Shown here: piece by piece, positions 23,117 through 35,964 of the stretch
Layout of the letters: every line of letters begins with the position of its first letter
How positions within the stretch are numbered: position 1 is the first letter of the stretch
DNA from: Escallonia rubra
Taxonomy: Eukaryota > Streptophyta > Magnoliopsida > Escalloniales > Escalloniaceae
Direction of reading: 5' to 3'
Length of the DNA stretch: 64,000 bases
Assembly: GCA_033065855.1 (NCBI GenBank)
Contig: JAVXUO010001813.1
Coordinates: forward strand, 310,001 to 374,000
Notes under the pieces: model-generated
Told to the model about the DNA's origin: nothing
The model's input: the letters and a program-made list of their open reading frames with translations, nothing else
Databases searched by the model: none
Made by a program: the position numbers and the translations under genes

Positions 23117-23801
23117 TAACATGATTTTGGTAGTCAGTAGCCTTCTACTAGGAATCACAACGATGTGTGACAAGTAGCCTTCTACTAGAAGCTACTATTT
23201 AAATTGGTGGAGAGTAGACTTTTACCTACTAGGAACCGAACCACTTTCAAATTTCTTTTTGTTTTTTCAAAATCTCAAAGAAAACTTTCATGCAGCCATG
23301 AAGATATTCCACTTATAAGGATCTTTCTCTCTCCCTTTTTTCACAAAACTCCACCCTGCATGATCTCAGATTTTTTCCAATACACCTCTACTTCATAAAA
23401 GTACATGAAATAGTGAATCTCCTTTAAAGAAAACTTATTTTGCTACTTTGTAAAATCTCAAAGGAAATTCAAGCCTTGAACTTCATGAACTTTGTCTAAG
23501 GTCAAGCTTTGCAGCAAACCCATCTTATAGGAAAACATCATGTTTCTAGAAAAGATCCAATCTTTTTCAAATCCATTTATCAACACAAAAACATGTAGAA
23601 CATATAATCAAAGCAAATTAATGTTTTGAAAACTTGATCGAACCCAGAAAATCAAGTCATATGACCTGATGTATGGATATCTTAACTTCTAATAAGGAAA
23701 TATGACTAGAATATTTTTAGTTCCAAGCTTTAATACTCCATGCTTAGAGCAATGTAGCTCAAAAATTTATCAGCCATGTCAACTTTATGAAATGTCAAAA
23801 G
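23117..23801. other. Spacer, no gene recognised
   Basis: AT-rich; nothing recognisable. Confidence 0.5.
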
Positions 23802-23818
23802 CTTTTTATTTATATTTT

Positions 23819-24485
23819 GAGCAAATCCTAAAATTGTATCCTCAATTTTATATTTAGTACAACTTTAGTACCCAATTTTGAGGGTGCGCCAAAGAAGTAC
23901 CTAACTTTTTAAAAAAAGTATCAAATCAGTACCTCAGCTGACGGATGACGAATGCCGTTACTTTTTATTTATATTTTGAGCAAATCCTAAAATTGCATCC
24001 TCAATTTTATATTTAGTACAACTTTAGTACCCAACTTTGAGAGTGTGCCAAAGAAGTACCTAACTTTTAAAAAAAAGTATCAAATCAGTACCTTAGCTGA
24101 CGGATGACAAATGCCGTTAGAAAATCAGAAGGGTAGGACTGTCATTATAAAAAAGGACATAAAGTTTGTCCCATGGCGTTGGTCTTGTGACGGCGGTGGT
24201 GATACGCGATGGTCGGCGGCGGTGTTAGGCGACGACAGCTGTGTGGTAGTGGACATTGGTGGTGGTGGTGGCTGGTGAAGGCTGATGTTGTGGTTTTGCT
24301 ATATTTAGTGATGGTTGGTAGAGGCAGTGGATGTGGTGGTGGTGGTCAATCATGGATCTAAGGGGCCAGTGGTGATGGCAGTAGAAAGCAGTGGTGGTTA
24401 TGGAGGTTGTGGTAGGGGAAGAGAGAGAAGAGAGAATCTTGGGATGCGTGTATGTCGCTCTGTGTGTGTGTGTGTGAGAGAGAGT

Positions 24486-24517
<32 letters not shown>

Positions 24518-24766
24518 TTTTTAATGATTAATTAAGGAAGATAAAAAAAATGAACAATTAAAATAGTGCCATGTATTTTTTAGATATATTTTTCTGTTAA
24601 TGACAGTCCTACCGCTCTGGCTTTCTAACGACATCTGTTATCCGTCAGTCGAGATACTGATTTGGTATGTTTTTTAAAACTTAGGTACTTCTTTGGCGCA
24701 CCTTCAAAGTTAGGTATTAAAGTTGTACTAGATGTAAAGTTGAGAGTACAGTTTTGGGATTTGTCC
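23819..24766. mobile_element. Long-TIR, Mutator-like non-autonomous element with a doubled left arm
   Basis: The left arm starts GAGCAAATCCTAAAATTG and the reverse complement of the right end GGACAAATCCCAAAACTG. The arms match for about 140 bp, including CAAAGAAGTACCTAA and the CAGCTGACGGATGAC/GACTGACGGATAACAG region. The left arm is present twice in tandem with a 159-bp period (from 23802 and from 23961). The interior (24170-24540) is GGTGG-rich and ends in GT and GA dinucleotide runs. Long TIRs suggest a Mutator-type element; the target duplication cannot be read in the T-rich flanks. Confidence 0.65.
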
Positions 24767-25389
24767 TTTTATTTTTATTAGTCATCAGGCTATAAACTGA
24801 AATGACTTAAATCTGTGTTCCTGCATTCATGCAAATGACATGCATACTGCTACATGCATTTCTTAATAACTTTGTATTACATATTGTTCATCAGACATTG
24901 ATGATTACTACAAACTCATCAAGTCACGTAATACACATGATATCAATTATAAGTTCACATCTAGATTGGTTCAGATCATATTTTATCATGCTTTTCTCCT
25001 AATGGAGTTTAGTAAAAGAAGGCATCAGAATGGAACGACAGAAGTACTAGATTATTTTCCTAATTAAGAGTGGTGTATGGCATGGATAGACAGTACAAGG
25101 TTATTCTTTTTCCTTTTTTTTTACTGTGTCAAATGTCGAGCTAACAAGCTCATTTTATGGTCAACAAAACCTACATGGTGTATATCTGCACTACATAACA
25201 ATATCTTTATTTTTATTTTTTTTGGTACTAACAATATCTTGATACACACCACATACTTGGGTCTAAGTGGTCCAGTAGAAGTTAAAACTTGTGCCCTATT
25301 CGGTAGAGAGAAACACCTTTGTATATAGCTTTATTCATCATTAAGTCTATGCAGCCCTACCATATAACATGTTCATGATTATGTTAGTG
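24767..25389. other. Spacer, no gene recognised
   Basis: AT-rich. The short frame at 25077-25328 has no domain. Confidence 0.5.
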
Positions 25390-25398
25390 TGAAGTCTT

Positions 25399-25589
25399 GG
25401 ATTAGGATCCCCTGCTGTAACCATGGGTTACAGCAGGGGTGCTGTCCCATTGTTATGAGGGTGGGAAGAGAGAGAGAGGGAAGAGAGAGAAGGGGATGCA
25501 AACCATGGTTACTCTCTCTCTTCCCTCCCTCACAACAATGAGACAGCACCCCTGCTGTAACCCATGGTTACAGCAGGGGATCCTAATCC
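25399..25589. mobile_element. Palindromic 191-bp MITE with perfect 9-bp target duplication
   Basis: Almost the whole element is one inverted repeat. The left arm begins GGATTAGGATCCCCTGCTG, and the right arm is its near-exact complement ending CTAATCC. Each arm also contains a smaller dyad (CCTGCTGTAAC, ATG, GGTTACAGCAGG). The 9-bp repeat TGAAGTCTT flanks it exactly (25390-25398 and 25590-25598). A 9-bp duplication points to mobilisation by a Mutator-type transposase. A diverged relative lies at about 53348-53499. Confidence 0.88.
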
Positions 25590-25733
25590 TGAAGTCTTAT
25601 ACAGTTGTAAGACCATCTCAGCCAGATCAAGAGATTGAAAGGCAAGTCCATGATACCCAATTATTCCCTCTTTCGAAAGAAGCCTATTCAAAGTGGAAGC
25701 TCGTTGAGATTGCCATACGCGAGGCGTGAAATG

Positions 25734-26346
25734 TGTTGGAAAATTTTCATAATTGGACTCTACCTTATTGAACTTTGTTCAACAAGGTTTAATGTCCAAA
25801 AAGAATCAATCAATATGATTGATTGGGTGGAAAGATATAAGCTCTCAGAGATTGACATTTAATGAGGTTGAAAAGGGTTATAATGTGGGTTCCCACATTA
25901 CTTGGGAAATAGAAAGGTTAAGGGTGTTTAAGTGGTTATGTGACATACCATATTGTTCTAGAAACACATGATATATATGGCCATGCACTCGCACATGTGC
26001 GGTGCACCACACCGCCACGTGCTTGCCCGCAACGGCATAAAGGCACTATTGGTGCTTTTAGGTGCACTTTCCCACGTGCGTATCGTCACTAGAAGCTTTC
26101 ATCCCGAGCTCAGTCTTAACTTTTTGCGACAAATTCAGCCTATGACCTAGAATAGGTGTGACTTTTGGACTGAAACAGTGTGAATATTGGCAAAATAAAT
26201 AGAATTTCAGTTTTGTTTAAATTTAAATGGCACATGTTCTTGGTGTCCTTCAGTTCAAAGGTTACATCCATTTGCTGTGTCTCCAGATTGTGACTGTTAA
26301 ATGACATTTGTAGAGTTATTTAGTTACCACACCTGTTCAAGGCACC
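25734..26346. repeat. LTR-like fragment
   Basis: Starts TGTTGGAAAATTTTCATAA and contains TCCCACATTACTTGGGAAAT, a string type I associate with plant copia LTRs. It is cut off at 26346 by the next LTR-like segment. No second LTR or internal domains seen. Confidence 0.35.
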
Positions 26347-27653
26347 TGTTGGTTGTAGGTCCCTAAATACACCTAGAGGGGGGTGAATAGGTGTTCTTCG
26401 AATTAAGGTATGAATTTAAAAATTAAGATTACAACGTAAAGACGGATACAGCAATAACAAGATTAACACAGAGATTTATACTGGTTCGGCCCCACCAGCC
26501 TACGTCCAGTCCTCAAGCACTCCACACAAGGGAGACCTACTCGAGCCTTTCACTAAACCAGCTAGCTTCGGGTGCTAGCTCAAACCTCAGTACAATATCC
26601 GAAACCCTTCCTAGGTTTCCAACATATTACAAATGAAAAGAGATTACAATTTGAGTACTATAAACAGGCTCCTTCTTGAGCAGAATATACAATGAAAGTT
26701 TTAAAGCTAAGCCTTCTTAGGTGGGAAGATCTAAATTCTTTCAAGAACAAAACCAAGAAGCTTACACGAAACTTTTTCTAAAGTGAACTCACTCAAAAGA
26801 TAATTGATAAGAGCAAGAGATTGAGATGAGAGAGTTTTTCAGAGTGAAAATTTGCGCGAGAGAAAAAGGTAATAAATGCGCTAACCGATTCCCTATTTAT
26901 ACAGGAAGAAAATAGAGGACAGTTAGGTAGAAAAGCCAAGCGAGAAGGATTCGACTAAAGCATTTTAGCTTCGACTCAAATGTCTTGGCTTCGACTGAAA
27001 GTCTTGGCTTCGACTGAAAGTCTCGCCTTCGACTGAAATGTTTTGCTTCGACTAAAAGAGTTGACTTCGACTAAAACATTTGGCTTCGACTAAAACATTT
27101 TGACTTCGACTGAAAGTCTTAGCTTCGACTGAAAGTCTTAGCTTCGACTGAAAGTCTTAGCTTCGACTAAAACACGTGACTTCGACTGAAAGTCTTAGCT
27201 TCGACTGAAAGTCTTAGCTTCGACTGAAACACGTGACTTCGACTGAAAGTCTTAGCTTCGACTGAAAGTCTTAGCTTCGACTAAAAGTCTTAGCTTCGAC
27301 TAAAATGTTTTGGTTTCGACTCGAAAACTTGACTTCGACTAAAAACACTTGGCTTTGTTCTTTACTAGAATTTCTGTCAGATCCTTTAAGAAGGCTGTTT
27401 AAAGAAAAGACTAAAACAAGAAAAGATATACTTTAAGATCTTGAATCTTTCTGTGTAGTCCAAATCTTGAGTCCAAAGTCTTTGTCATCCATTGTCAAGG
27501 TCGTGCAAAATCTCTGTCAATCTCTGTCATCCATGTCAAGATTATGTCTTTGTTTGATTAAGATAAAACCTGAAATGTTTTACCTTCAATAATATTGTCA
27601 GATTAAAGTTTAGATAAGTTAAGTCCGAAATCATCAAAATCAACAAGTCAACA
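26347..27653 (+). mobile_element. Putative LTR (1307 bp) containing a minisatellite
   Basis: The segment starts TGTTGG and ends TCAACA, and is followed at once by TTGGTATC (27654-27661), the first bases of the usual initiator-tRNA-Met primer site. Near the start it has AGAGGGGGGTGAATAGGTG and, about 110 bp further, ACTGGTTCGGCC and CCTACGTCCAGTCC, strings I recall as widely dispersed in plant genomes. No gag or pol follows, and the flanks show no 5-bp target duplication, so it may be a 5' LTR whose body is deleted. The class is inferred. Confidence 0.45.
26950..27353. repeat. Minisatellite, about 21 units of 19-20 bp
   Basis: The unit is TTCGACTGAAAGTCTTAGC with variants. TTCGACT is invariant, while the second half differs (AGTCTTAGC, CACGTGAC, ATGTTTTGG and others). 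Units 9 to 18 show a short higher-order pattern of two AGTCTTAGC units followed by one CACGTGAC unit. The regular spacing superficially resembles a direct-repeat array, but there are no unique spacers. Confidence 0.95.
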
Positions 27654-27661
27654 TTGGTATC

Positions 27662-27711
27662 CATAAATAAGACTGATGTCAAACTCGTAATTCACTTCGA
27701 ATTTCTCTCTT

Positions 27712-27748
<37 letters not shown>

Positions 27749-29541
27749 TATGTATGTTGATTGCAATCTACTGTAATCAACAGAGTTTCGCCTGTTTTAT
27801 CTTGAAAGGCAGATTTGCTGCTACTCTACGTATATTATAAGAGAGAAAATATTGTCTTAAGGAAAGAATGCTCAACATTCGACTCAGGCTGTTCGTTCAG
27901 TTTTCTCCATACTGCCTGTTTATTTCTTAAAAAATGCTTTCTTCAACCAATGGATAATAACTTCACGACACTAGTGAATCCAATGGTCATCATACATATA
28001 GAACTAACTCAAGCAGTGAAGGCACTAAACATTCAAGTTATCAAAATATTGTTACACTGAAATGAACAAAATGGAGATAAGTTTTGCGCATGTGTGTCCT
28101 TTCATGCCTTGACAACATATTAGACCTAAAGGCATCAAGATCAAGAACCCCACATAATTTACAAACTTGGGAACCAACAATTCTAGTAGCTTTTCGGTTT
28201 CATTTTCTGAGTACGAAGATGCAATAAATGTCAACATCAATACAATAGTACCAAAATATAGTATTAACTTTCTCTCAGAATAGATTATAGTTACAGTGCT
28301 ATAAAATTGGAACAAATACAAATTTTCTTGACGCTCAGTCTTTTCAAAGTGCATGAATCTTGCTCCAAGTTCAATAACTCAACTTCCGAGAATAGATTCT
28401 TCCATAATGTTTTCTAGTTTGTCATTAGATTTCAGATTTTCATAGAGCCTTAGGTTGAAAAATCTTTGCGTGCCGAAATCTAATTTCTTTTCTTAAAACT
28501 TAAGCAAATTCCTTCCATTCTTCACACATAAGTGACTACGTGATATCTCAAAACTTTTTGAGATCCCCAATTTTGAAGAGGAGATTTGAGCTTTATGAAA
28601 TTCCACATTTACTAGACAACTTTCAAAAGGCTTACTGATTCAACTATCCATCTAATTGCTACTCTTAATAGCGGTTAGCCTTAACAACCCCCCCCCCCCC
28701 CCCCCTCCCACACATATTTTCCTGCATCCCTTCGATATTTAAGTTACTTTCAGTCCGAATGAGCCTCTAACCGCTACAAAGAGTAGCAGTTAATGTACAA
28801 AATATCCAATCTGAACCATCCACAACCTCTAATGGACAGCCAAATCACCGATGGAGAAATCACCGATGGTAACTATATATATACACGCATTTTTATGCAA
28901 CTCTACTGCGTATACCTAACAAACGGCCAATGAACCTTTATATATTTATTTTAAGAGAAACATCCACTCAAGAATAGTCATTGGTTCTGAAGACTAACGC
29001 CTAAACATATAAAACCAGTGTACTGTTGAGGTTAAAGTTAATTATCGAATGTGTGAAGAAAAGTTTTAGCTGGAAAATGTGATATCACATTAGACTTCTA
29101 AAAAGCTCACGTTCAGAATCTCAAGGTGCTTCAAGCTTTGAGAAACATTAACCAACACGCAATGGCAATTTCATACCACAAATGCAGTGATATAATGAAT
29201 GTAGATTTAAGATATGATAACTCATGTGTGTCATTAGATTTTCCTCTTAAATTTGTAAAGCCAAGTAGACCATATTACAAAAAATAAGTATAGTCTATAG
29301 AATATGTAGGAGGATTTCCCAGCCCTCCCCAGTTTAATACTTTTCTCCATGTGTCTCTGATGTCTAGCACTTAGTCAAGCTCTATTCTCATTAAATGAAC
29401 AAAGCAGTTAAACAGTTTAATACCTTTCTTGCAATAGTACTATGACGGTTTCAACAAGATTGCCAATCATGATGCCCCAATTATCTCCAAAATCCACCAA
29501 GTAAATTCTAGATATGTGCAATAGGCTTTCACCTCCTTTTC
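27662..29541. other. Spacer with simple repeats, no gene recognised
   Basis: Contains a CT run (about 27711-27742) and an uninterrupted C-run (28688-28705). The minus-strand frame of 100 codons at 28052-28354 has hydrophobic stretches but matches no family I know. Confidence 0.45.
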
Positions 29542-29544
29542 TAA

Positions 29545-29948
29545 GAGGGTGTTTGGGATTGATTCTAAAATGGTCAAATCTGATTAAATCAGGTTTTAAG
29601 TGTTTGGCAAAAAAAAGTGAGCTGATTAAATCTGCTCCAATGTACTTAAAACTGATTAAATCCATAATACTCATTTTCTTATATTAAAATTTAATCAGTT
29701 CCGGAGTATCAGGTTTGACCAATGGAATTACCAAAATATCCTCACATATAAAAGACATTAAATGCTTCCTTTCAATTTGAATACACTATATGGTAATTTT
29801 GCCACACTAAATCTACTTTAATCTCTTATGATCCAAACACCTTCAATAACTTATAATCTGTTATGCTTAAAATGAATTAAAGTTGATTTTAGAAACTAAT
29901 TCTGATTTAATTTTAATTCACTTTTGAGAATCAATCTCAAACGACCTC
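29545..29948. mobile_element. Tourist-like (PIF/Harbinger) MITE, 404 bp
   Basis: Left end GAGGGTGTTTGGGATTGATT; the reverse complement of the right end is GAGGTCGTTTGAGATTGATT. The element is flanked by TAA on both sides (29542-29544 and 29949-29951), the 3-bp target of PIF/Harbinger elements. No coding capacity. Confidence 0.8.
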
Positions 29949-29951
29949 TAA

Positions 29952-32950
29952 GCCAACATTTTGGTCTTAGGATCGCTGATTTTAAGAACAAGTGATTGTC
30001 CATAATTAGGATGGGCTGGAGAGTCCCTATTTACTCAGTTTAAGATGCAAGCAAGAAACTTACCTTTTTAAATGATGTGTAAATATCACAAAAGTCATAC
30101 CAAATTTTGTTGGTGCTAAACTTGTGATGCTCTTTTCTTTAATGTTTATTCAGCGCATAACATTATGCAAAGAATCCATCCCCAGTCCTCGAATCTCGAT
30201 CATTTTACTCACAAGAAGAGCAAAACATATTTGTATACCAGCCGTCTTAAAAATGTTGGAAAACATTTCAAAAACATGTTTACTTTGTTATCGAGCTTGC
30301 AATAAAAATGATACGAGCGAAACACACCAATCAATTACCTTTGTTAGCCATGAGTGAGGCACAGTTATTCTCCAAAGGATTTACCTTGGATACTTTTTTT
30401 TTTTTTTGGGTTAAGAGTGAGAACTGACCTTGGATACTTAAAAATACAAATTGGATGGAGTAGCAACATGGCTCCTTGCAGCTGCAACCTTTTTTTTTCT
30501 CAAGTATGGTTTCCTTGCAGCTACAACCTCATGGTTGTTGAACTTTCCAACCATTTTTTCACCCTGTTGTCTTTGACTTCGTAGGCAGACTTCTCCCTGA
30601 GCAGGCACATCACTTTCTATTGCTTGATCATTACTTGGTTGAGGTGCGGATAAGGTCGTTTGCTTTAAGACGTACCGGTGCAATATGTTCCAATGCTCCG
30701 CCTCCAAGATACAACAGTCCAGCTTTTTCGGCTGCAACTTCTCTTAATTTGCACTACTAGAGAAGTTGAAGTTTCACACAACACCTTACTTTGTCCCCAA
30801 CAAAAATACATATTACAAAAATATATATATATCCAATGAAGAGACATAGCGTAAACTCAACATGAAAAGGAAAATAATCCGTGTACAAGATCATGAAACG
30901 GGTACATTTGAAACATTTGGGAGCTTCATACATTAAGCTAAAACAAAAGTTCTCCTTTTTTTCTTTCAACGCATACAACCAACCATGCACATATTAAATG
31001 AGTAAGAAAAGTTATTTATAATAAACAAGCTAAAATCTCATGCTACGCACGGGCAAATTCATAAGTCATTGGTCTCCTCTATTTCTAAGGTAACAATTTC
31101 ATAGGATTTAAAATTTTAAGGTTTTAAGTGAATTTTGCGACACATTGATCTTTAAAACTAATTTTAAGAGTTCTTCGTAACTTTTTCGTGAAGTTTCTGG
31201 GTTTCCTAAAAACATTGTTCAAATTCTTGCTTCCAGGATCTGGAGGTTGTTATTCCACTATCAAGTTTATCAAAGACTTCTTTCATTAAAATCGAGTGCA
31301 TGCATCCTATAGTCAAATTATAGAAGTTGACAAAGTGTGGGAAACAAAACACTTCTGTGAAAGTTGTGACTACAAATGATGACGCAACAATTGATTTTAA
31401 GGATGATCTCAGTTTCACATTTTATTTGGCTAATTCAAAGACATTTGTCAAGGAAAGAAGCATTTTTAATGAGAAATTGTCACGAATTTAGCTTCCATTG
31501 CCTTTTCTTTTCCATCACAATTTCATGTATCACATGAGATAAATTGTTTTATCATTGAACCTACAAAAAACTAAATTTCATCACAAATGAATTAGAATGT
31601 CTGGCTTTTCTCTCTTTTTCTTTTTGTGGTAAGATGAGAAGTTCGAGTTGACTATTAGATGAAGAGTTAGTGTGTTATCGGCCCGTAAAAAGACATTATG
31701 AAGTTTATAGGCTTTCAAAATAAGTTATTTTGGAACCTGACTTTTACAATGAAAAGATTCTTATTTAAATTCTCCGTTAAATAAAGAAAAAAGTTCCTAA
31801 CGAAATTACACAAAATCTTGTACGCTAGTAGCCAGAAATTTCTTATAGATTTCTCTAGAAAACACAATATAATTATGCACGTGATCGAAACTGCATTAGT
31901 TTTCAAATTTCATTCAGGAAATATCACCAAATATTTTTTATAATCTCTGAAAGGCAAAGACCTCCTGCTACTTCCTCTCGAATTAAACGAATAAAATTGG
32001 TTATATTTAAAGAATATCCTAAAGAATAAGATTGGTTTCAGAACACTAACCATATATTTAGAGAATGTTGTAAAGGTAAAAATAGTTTCAGGACATTCTC
32101 AACTCTATTTCAAAACTGTAGAGGTAAAAAGATGGCTTCGAAGTGTTCTGAGTGAAAATCCAAGAGTAATTAAAACTGCCCCTTGAGATGAGATATGAAT
32201 GATCCGTTTAAAAAACTATAGAGGTGAATTTTATCGCTTAGAAAAATCTCTTGCTCGCAAGAAATTACGAAACGCCTTTATTGGAGAATTACTGATTATT
32301 CTTTCACCAAAAGTCCGGTGAAGAAGTTCACTCTAAATTTTCATTGAGGATCCGCTGAAAAAGTTTGATCCTACAAAAAAGACATGAATGTCACTTAGAA
32401 AAAATCCGGTGATTATTTGATCCTGAGCAATGAATAGACGACCGAAGTTAGTACATGGACACAAATCCCAATAACCCTTTCTCCATCACTATTTTCGGTA
32501 GGATATTTGTCTGAAAAAGAACTCAGCGTATTTCTCAAATGAGACATCAATCGAGAAAAAAAAAACCCCAGCAATAATCACTAATTACCAAATTATACTG
32601 AATTTATTTTTCCTACCATCATCAAAACCATTTGTTATGCTATCTCAACGTGTTTAATTGTAAACAATGATGATAAAGTAGGTTACAACAAATTTTCAAC
32701 AATCTGATCAAAGTTCAGTACAGTTGGTACCTCATCTCCTCGGCCAACATCTTGGTTAATGCTATATCTAAGAAAACATGAGTTGAACCAGAATGTCAAG
32801 TAATGCTATGAATGGAATTTGAAAATTCAGAAATTAATGCAACAATTTTGGAAAGCAAATAGATGGGAAACATGTGATGATGGCTAAGGCAGTTAAATAA
32901 AAGCGTGGGAACGATGCATTTTTTCACTAAGATGAATTTGCTTATATATC
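29952..32950. other. Long spacer, no gene recognised
   Basis: AT-rich. 30690-30800 repeats part of 16215-16330. Open frames are short and without domains. Confidence 0.45.
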
Positions 32951-34800
32951 CTTGTTATTTATTAGGGATAATATCAGTTATATCCCTCAGTTTAGGGGTA
33001 AATTACAGTCAAAGACATAGATTTGAAAAAAATTCAGTTTCAACATAAAATGTTATAATAATGTATCAGATATGCCTAACGGTAGGGTTCTGTTAGCCTG
33101 ACAAACGTTTTTTTACTGATGTGGCAATACTGTATTTAAAAAATGGCGATACTACCCTTATGACATGTGAATATGTGAGTGTCATTCTCTCTTCTTTCGT
33201 TCTTTCTTATTGCTCTTTTCAAGGGGACATATTATGTTTTTTGAGAAGAGACAAAAGAAGGAGCAATAAAGGAAGAGAGATGTAGGCGGGCAACAACAAT
33301 GACGGAGGCAGCTGGGTGAAGACACATGCGTGTCGCAAAGAGTTTGTAAGTGTTGTTTTTATTATTGGGTGAAATTTCTAGGGCTTAATTCGATGATTTG
33401 ATTTAAGGGTTCGATTTTAGGATTAATAGTTACGAAATCTAACCCTAAATTGAAACCGTGAGTGTAGGTGATTTGAGGGCTTAACTTTTGCTCTTGTATT
33501 TGTGAAATGGGTGGTTGTGGAATGATAGAGGGATTTAGATGGGTAAATGGTGGGTTAATAGAAGTGTTTGAATGTATGTATGCTATGTGTTTGATGAAAT
33601 GCCACAATGAACTTTTTTGCTGAACAAGGTCTTTTGGCACAAATTACATAGGCACAATTCAATGTCTTCCTCAAGCACGGCCCAAAACAAGCAGTATTAT
33701 AACGCTTTGGAGTTGAATTATGAGAACAAATACTATGACTGTTGATTGAGAGTAGTGATAAAGGTCTGAGAATCAAATGAAAATCGCTACAAGTTGTATT
33801 ATGTTTGCCCACAGAAGAAATGTAAAATGTGGACTTAGTGTCACCCAACCAACTTTCCTATTAGTGCTTTAATATGTGCTCACGGCATGTTGATCAGATA
33901 TACAACATGAGGTGATTGCATTCACGGAGAGTGGCAGGGCAATGAGGCAGATGATAAATCACCTTGAAAGCAGCTACAGATTGCAACAATGTCTTGTTCT
34001 AGGGTGTTTTTTTTATGTGTATGGTGTCTGTAATTATTGGTGTACTTAAATAGTTATGTAAGAATTCTAACAAGCTTGCTCCATGTTTTTGATGGTTTGT
34101 ATCAAGGTTGAGAGATATAAGTGATATTATCCATTATATCAATTATGTAAGATTGTATCAGTTTTATGTAAGTTTATATCACTTTGCCAAGTTATGCTAC
34201 ATTATTGTCGTTGCTTCATACTTCATAACAACTGTTTTACATACCACTTGAATTAATTCACCGTTAGAACAAATACATGATAATCAGAAAGTTGATACAC
34301 AAAGTCATTCTTATCATTACATCATAACTGTTTTACATACAAAAGCTTGCCTTAATACAACTGTCATTGTTGTTACTTAACTTACAACCCAAAGGTCCAT
34401 TAAACCATAATGTTCAAAATATCCATACATGATCAGGATCACAATATGCCAGTCAAAATATTACCATCACCTAACTTACAACCCAAAAGTTACTTAGTTT
34501 TCTAGTACACAAGTACATTAGAAGTTGGCTACTAAGTCCCTGTACCAGTTTCATTCCCTACATCTGTATCCACATGCATAGCAGTTTGTCCTAATGTAGC
34601 CCGTGAGGAAGAACGAGTAGCCACTCCACTTGTGCCAGCAGCCTATGAACATTAAATAAAAATTAGATGACAAATAAAATGAAATTATAGTAATGCACTT
34701 ACAGTAATGCACTTACAGTCACGCACTTACAATAAAATAAAATTATTGCACTATACTTACAGTAAAGCACTAGGGTGCCTCTGGCTCTTCCTCTGCTGCC
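32950..34800. other. Region left of the MULE pseudogene, possible outer part of the same element
   Basis: At 32960-33160 the sequence (GGATAATATCAGTTATATCC, then a TACAGTCAAAGAC region) looks like the terminal region of a long-TIR element. I could not find its partner, which would lie right of 39118. Near 33790-33840 a plus-strand reading YYVCPQKKCKMW resembles part of a GRF-type zinc finger, a motif sometimes found with plant MULEs. Both are weak suggestions. Confidence 0.3.
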
Positions 34801-35964
34801 CCTTCCTTTTCCCTTTAAAGTTGCACCATCATTAGCGGACCCTTCACCATGAACACCATCACCACCAGCCCCTTCACCAACAACACCATCACATATGCCT
34901 TTACCCCTGGTAGGTGCTCTGCCTCTGCCTCTGGCAAGTCCTCTGCCACTGTCTCAGGCAAGTCCTTTGCCTATGCCGCTGCCCCCTGAAGTTGCACCTT
35001 CCCTAACACCATCTTCACCAGTAGCCCCTTCACCAACAACACCATCACCTCTGCCTCTACCCCTGACAGGTGCTCTGCCTCTGCCTTTGGCAAGTCCTCT
35101 ACTTATGCCTCTGCCCCCTGAAGCTACACCTTCACTAACACCATCTTCACCAGTAGCCCCTTCACTAACAACACCATCAGCAACAGCCCTTTCACCAATA
35201 ACATGACTCATTCCAACACCAACCTATTAAAAATATTTAATATAAAGTAAGTAAAGTCAGAAAGTAAAAAAAATGGAAAACAAAGAAATTACTTTCATTT
35301 CCTCTGCCTCTTCCCCTTACAGGAGCTTTCTGGCAGGTCCTCTTATTGTGGCCATAATCATGGCATGTTGTGCACCTTCCCCTTGTTGACCTGCTATGAC
35401 TTAATGATTCATCTACATCCCCTCATCCTATTTTTCCTTGGTTTTCCAGGGAGTCTTCTAAGTGGTGGCGACAAGACAACATAAGGCTGCACATTTAAGG
35501 CCAAAATGTATTATCTGGTGAATCATTTGACCATAGGCTTAAACATACATATTCTTCTTAAAATAATGATCCACATAGTCCTCAAGTCTTTGCCTCTTAA
35601 ATGTGATACAAGCCACATCATGCCTACATGGTATCCTACTAACATCCCAAACCCTGTAGTCACATGTCCTCCTTTGAAGATTCACACAGTAGTGCAAGTT
35701 GTATTCCTCTACTTAAAACTCAAACTCACCACCAACCAGAACACTACACTTCCTAGAAGCTTCCTTCATGACATTCAATTTGGATATAACTTTTGGTGCC
35801 ACATTCTTATCCCAATCACAACCATCATCATGCTTCTTATGAAATCTTGTCATTAACTACACCCTAAGTTGCGCAATCAAGGTCATAACATGCATGCATC
35901 TAAGATCCCCCACCCAACTGTTAAAACACTCACTTATGTTATTTGTTATGCTTTCACATTTCAC

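Noticed and set aside
26950-27353. Regular direct repeats resembling a CRISPR array
   Set aside because: Units are contiguous 19-20-bp minisatellite copies without unique spacers, in a plant nuclear context.
28052-28354. 100-codon minus-strand frame with hydrophobic segments
   Set aside because: No family resemblance, no neighbouring exon structure; likely chance in AT-rich DNA.
28688-28705. C-run as a possible functional G-quadruplex site
   Set aside because: A plain homopolymer with no surrounding gene signal; may also be a sequencing-sensitive length.
34895-35206. Plus-strand Pro/Leu-rich frame
   Set aside because: Antisense of the Arg-Gly-rich tail of the MULE pseudogene.
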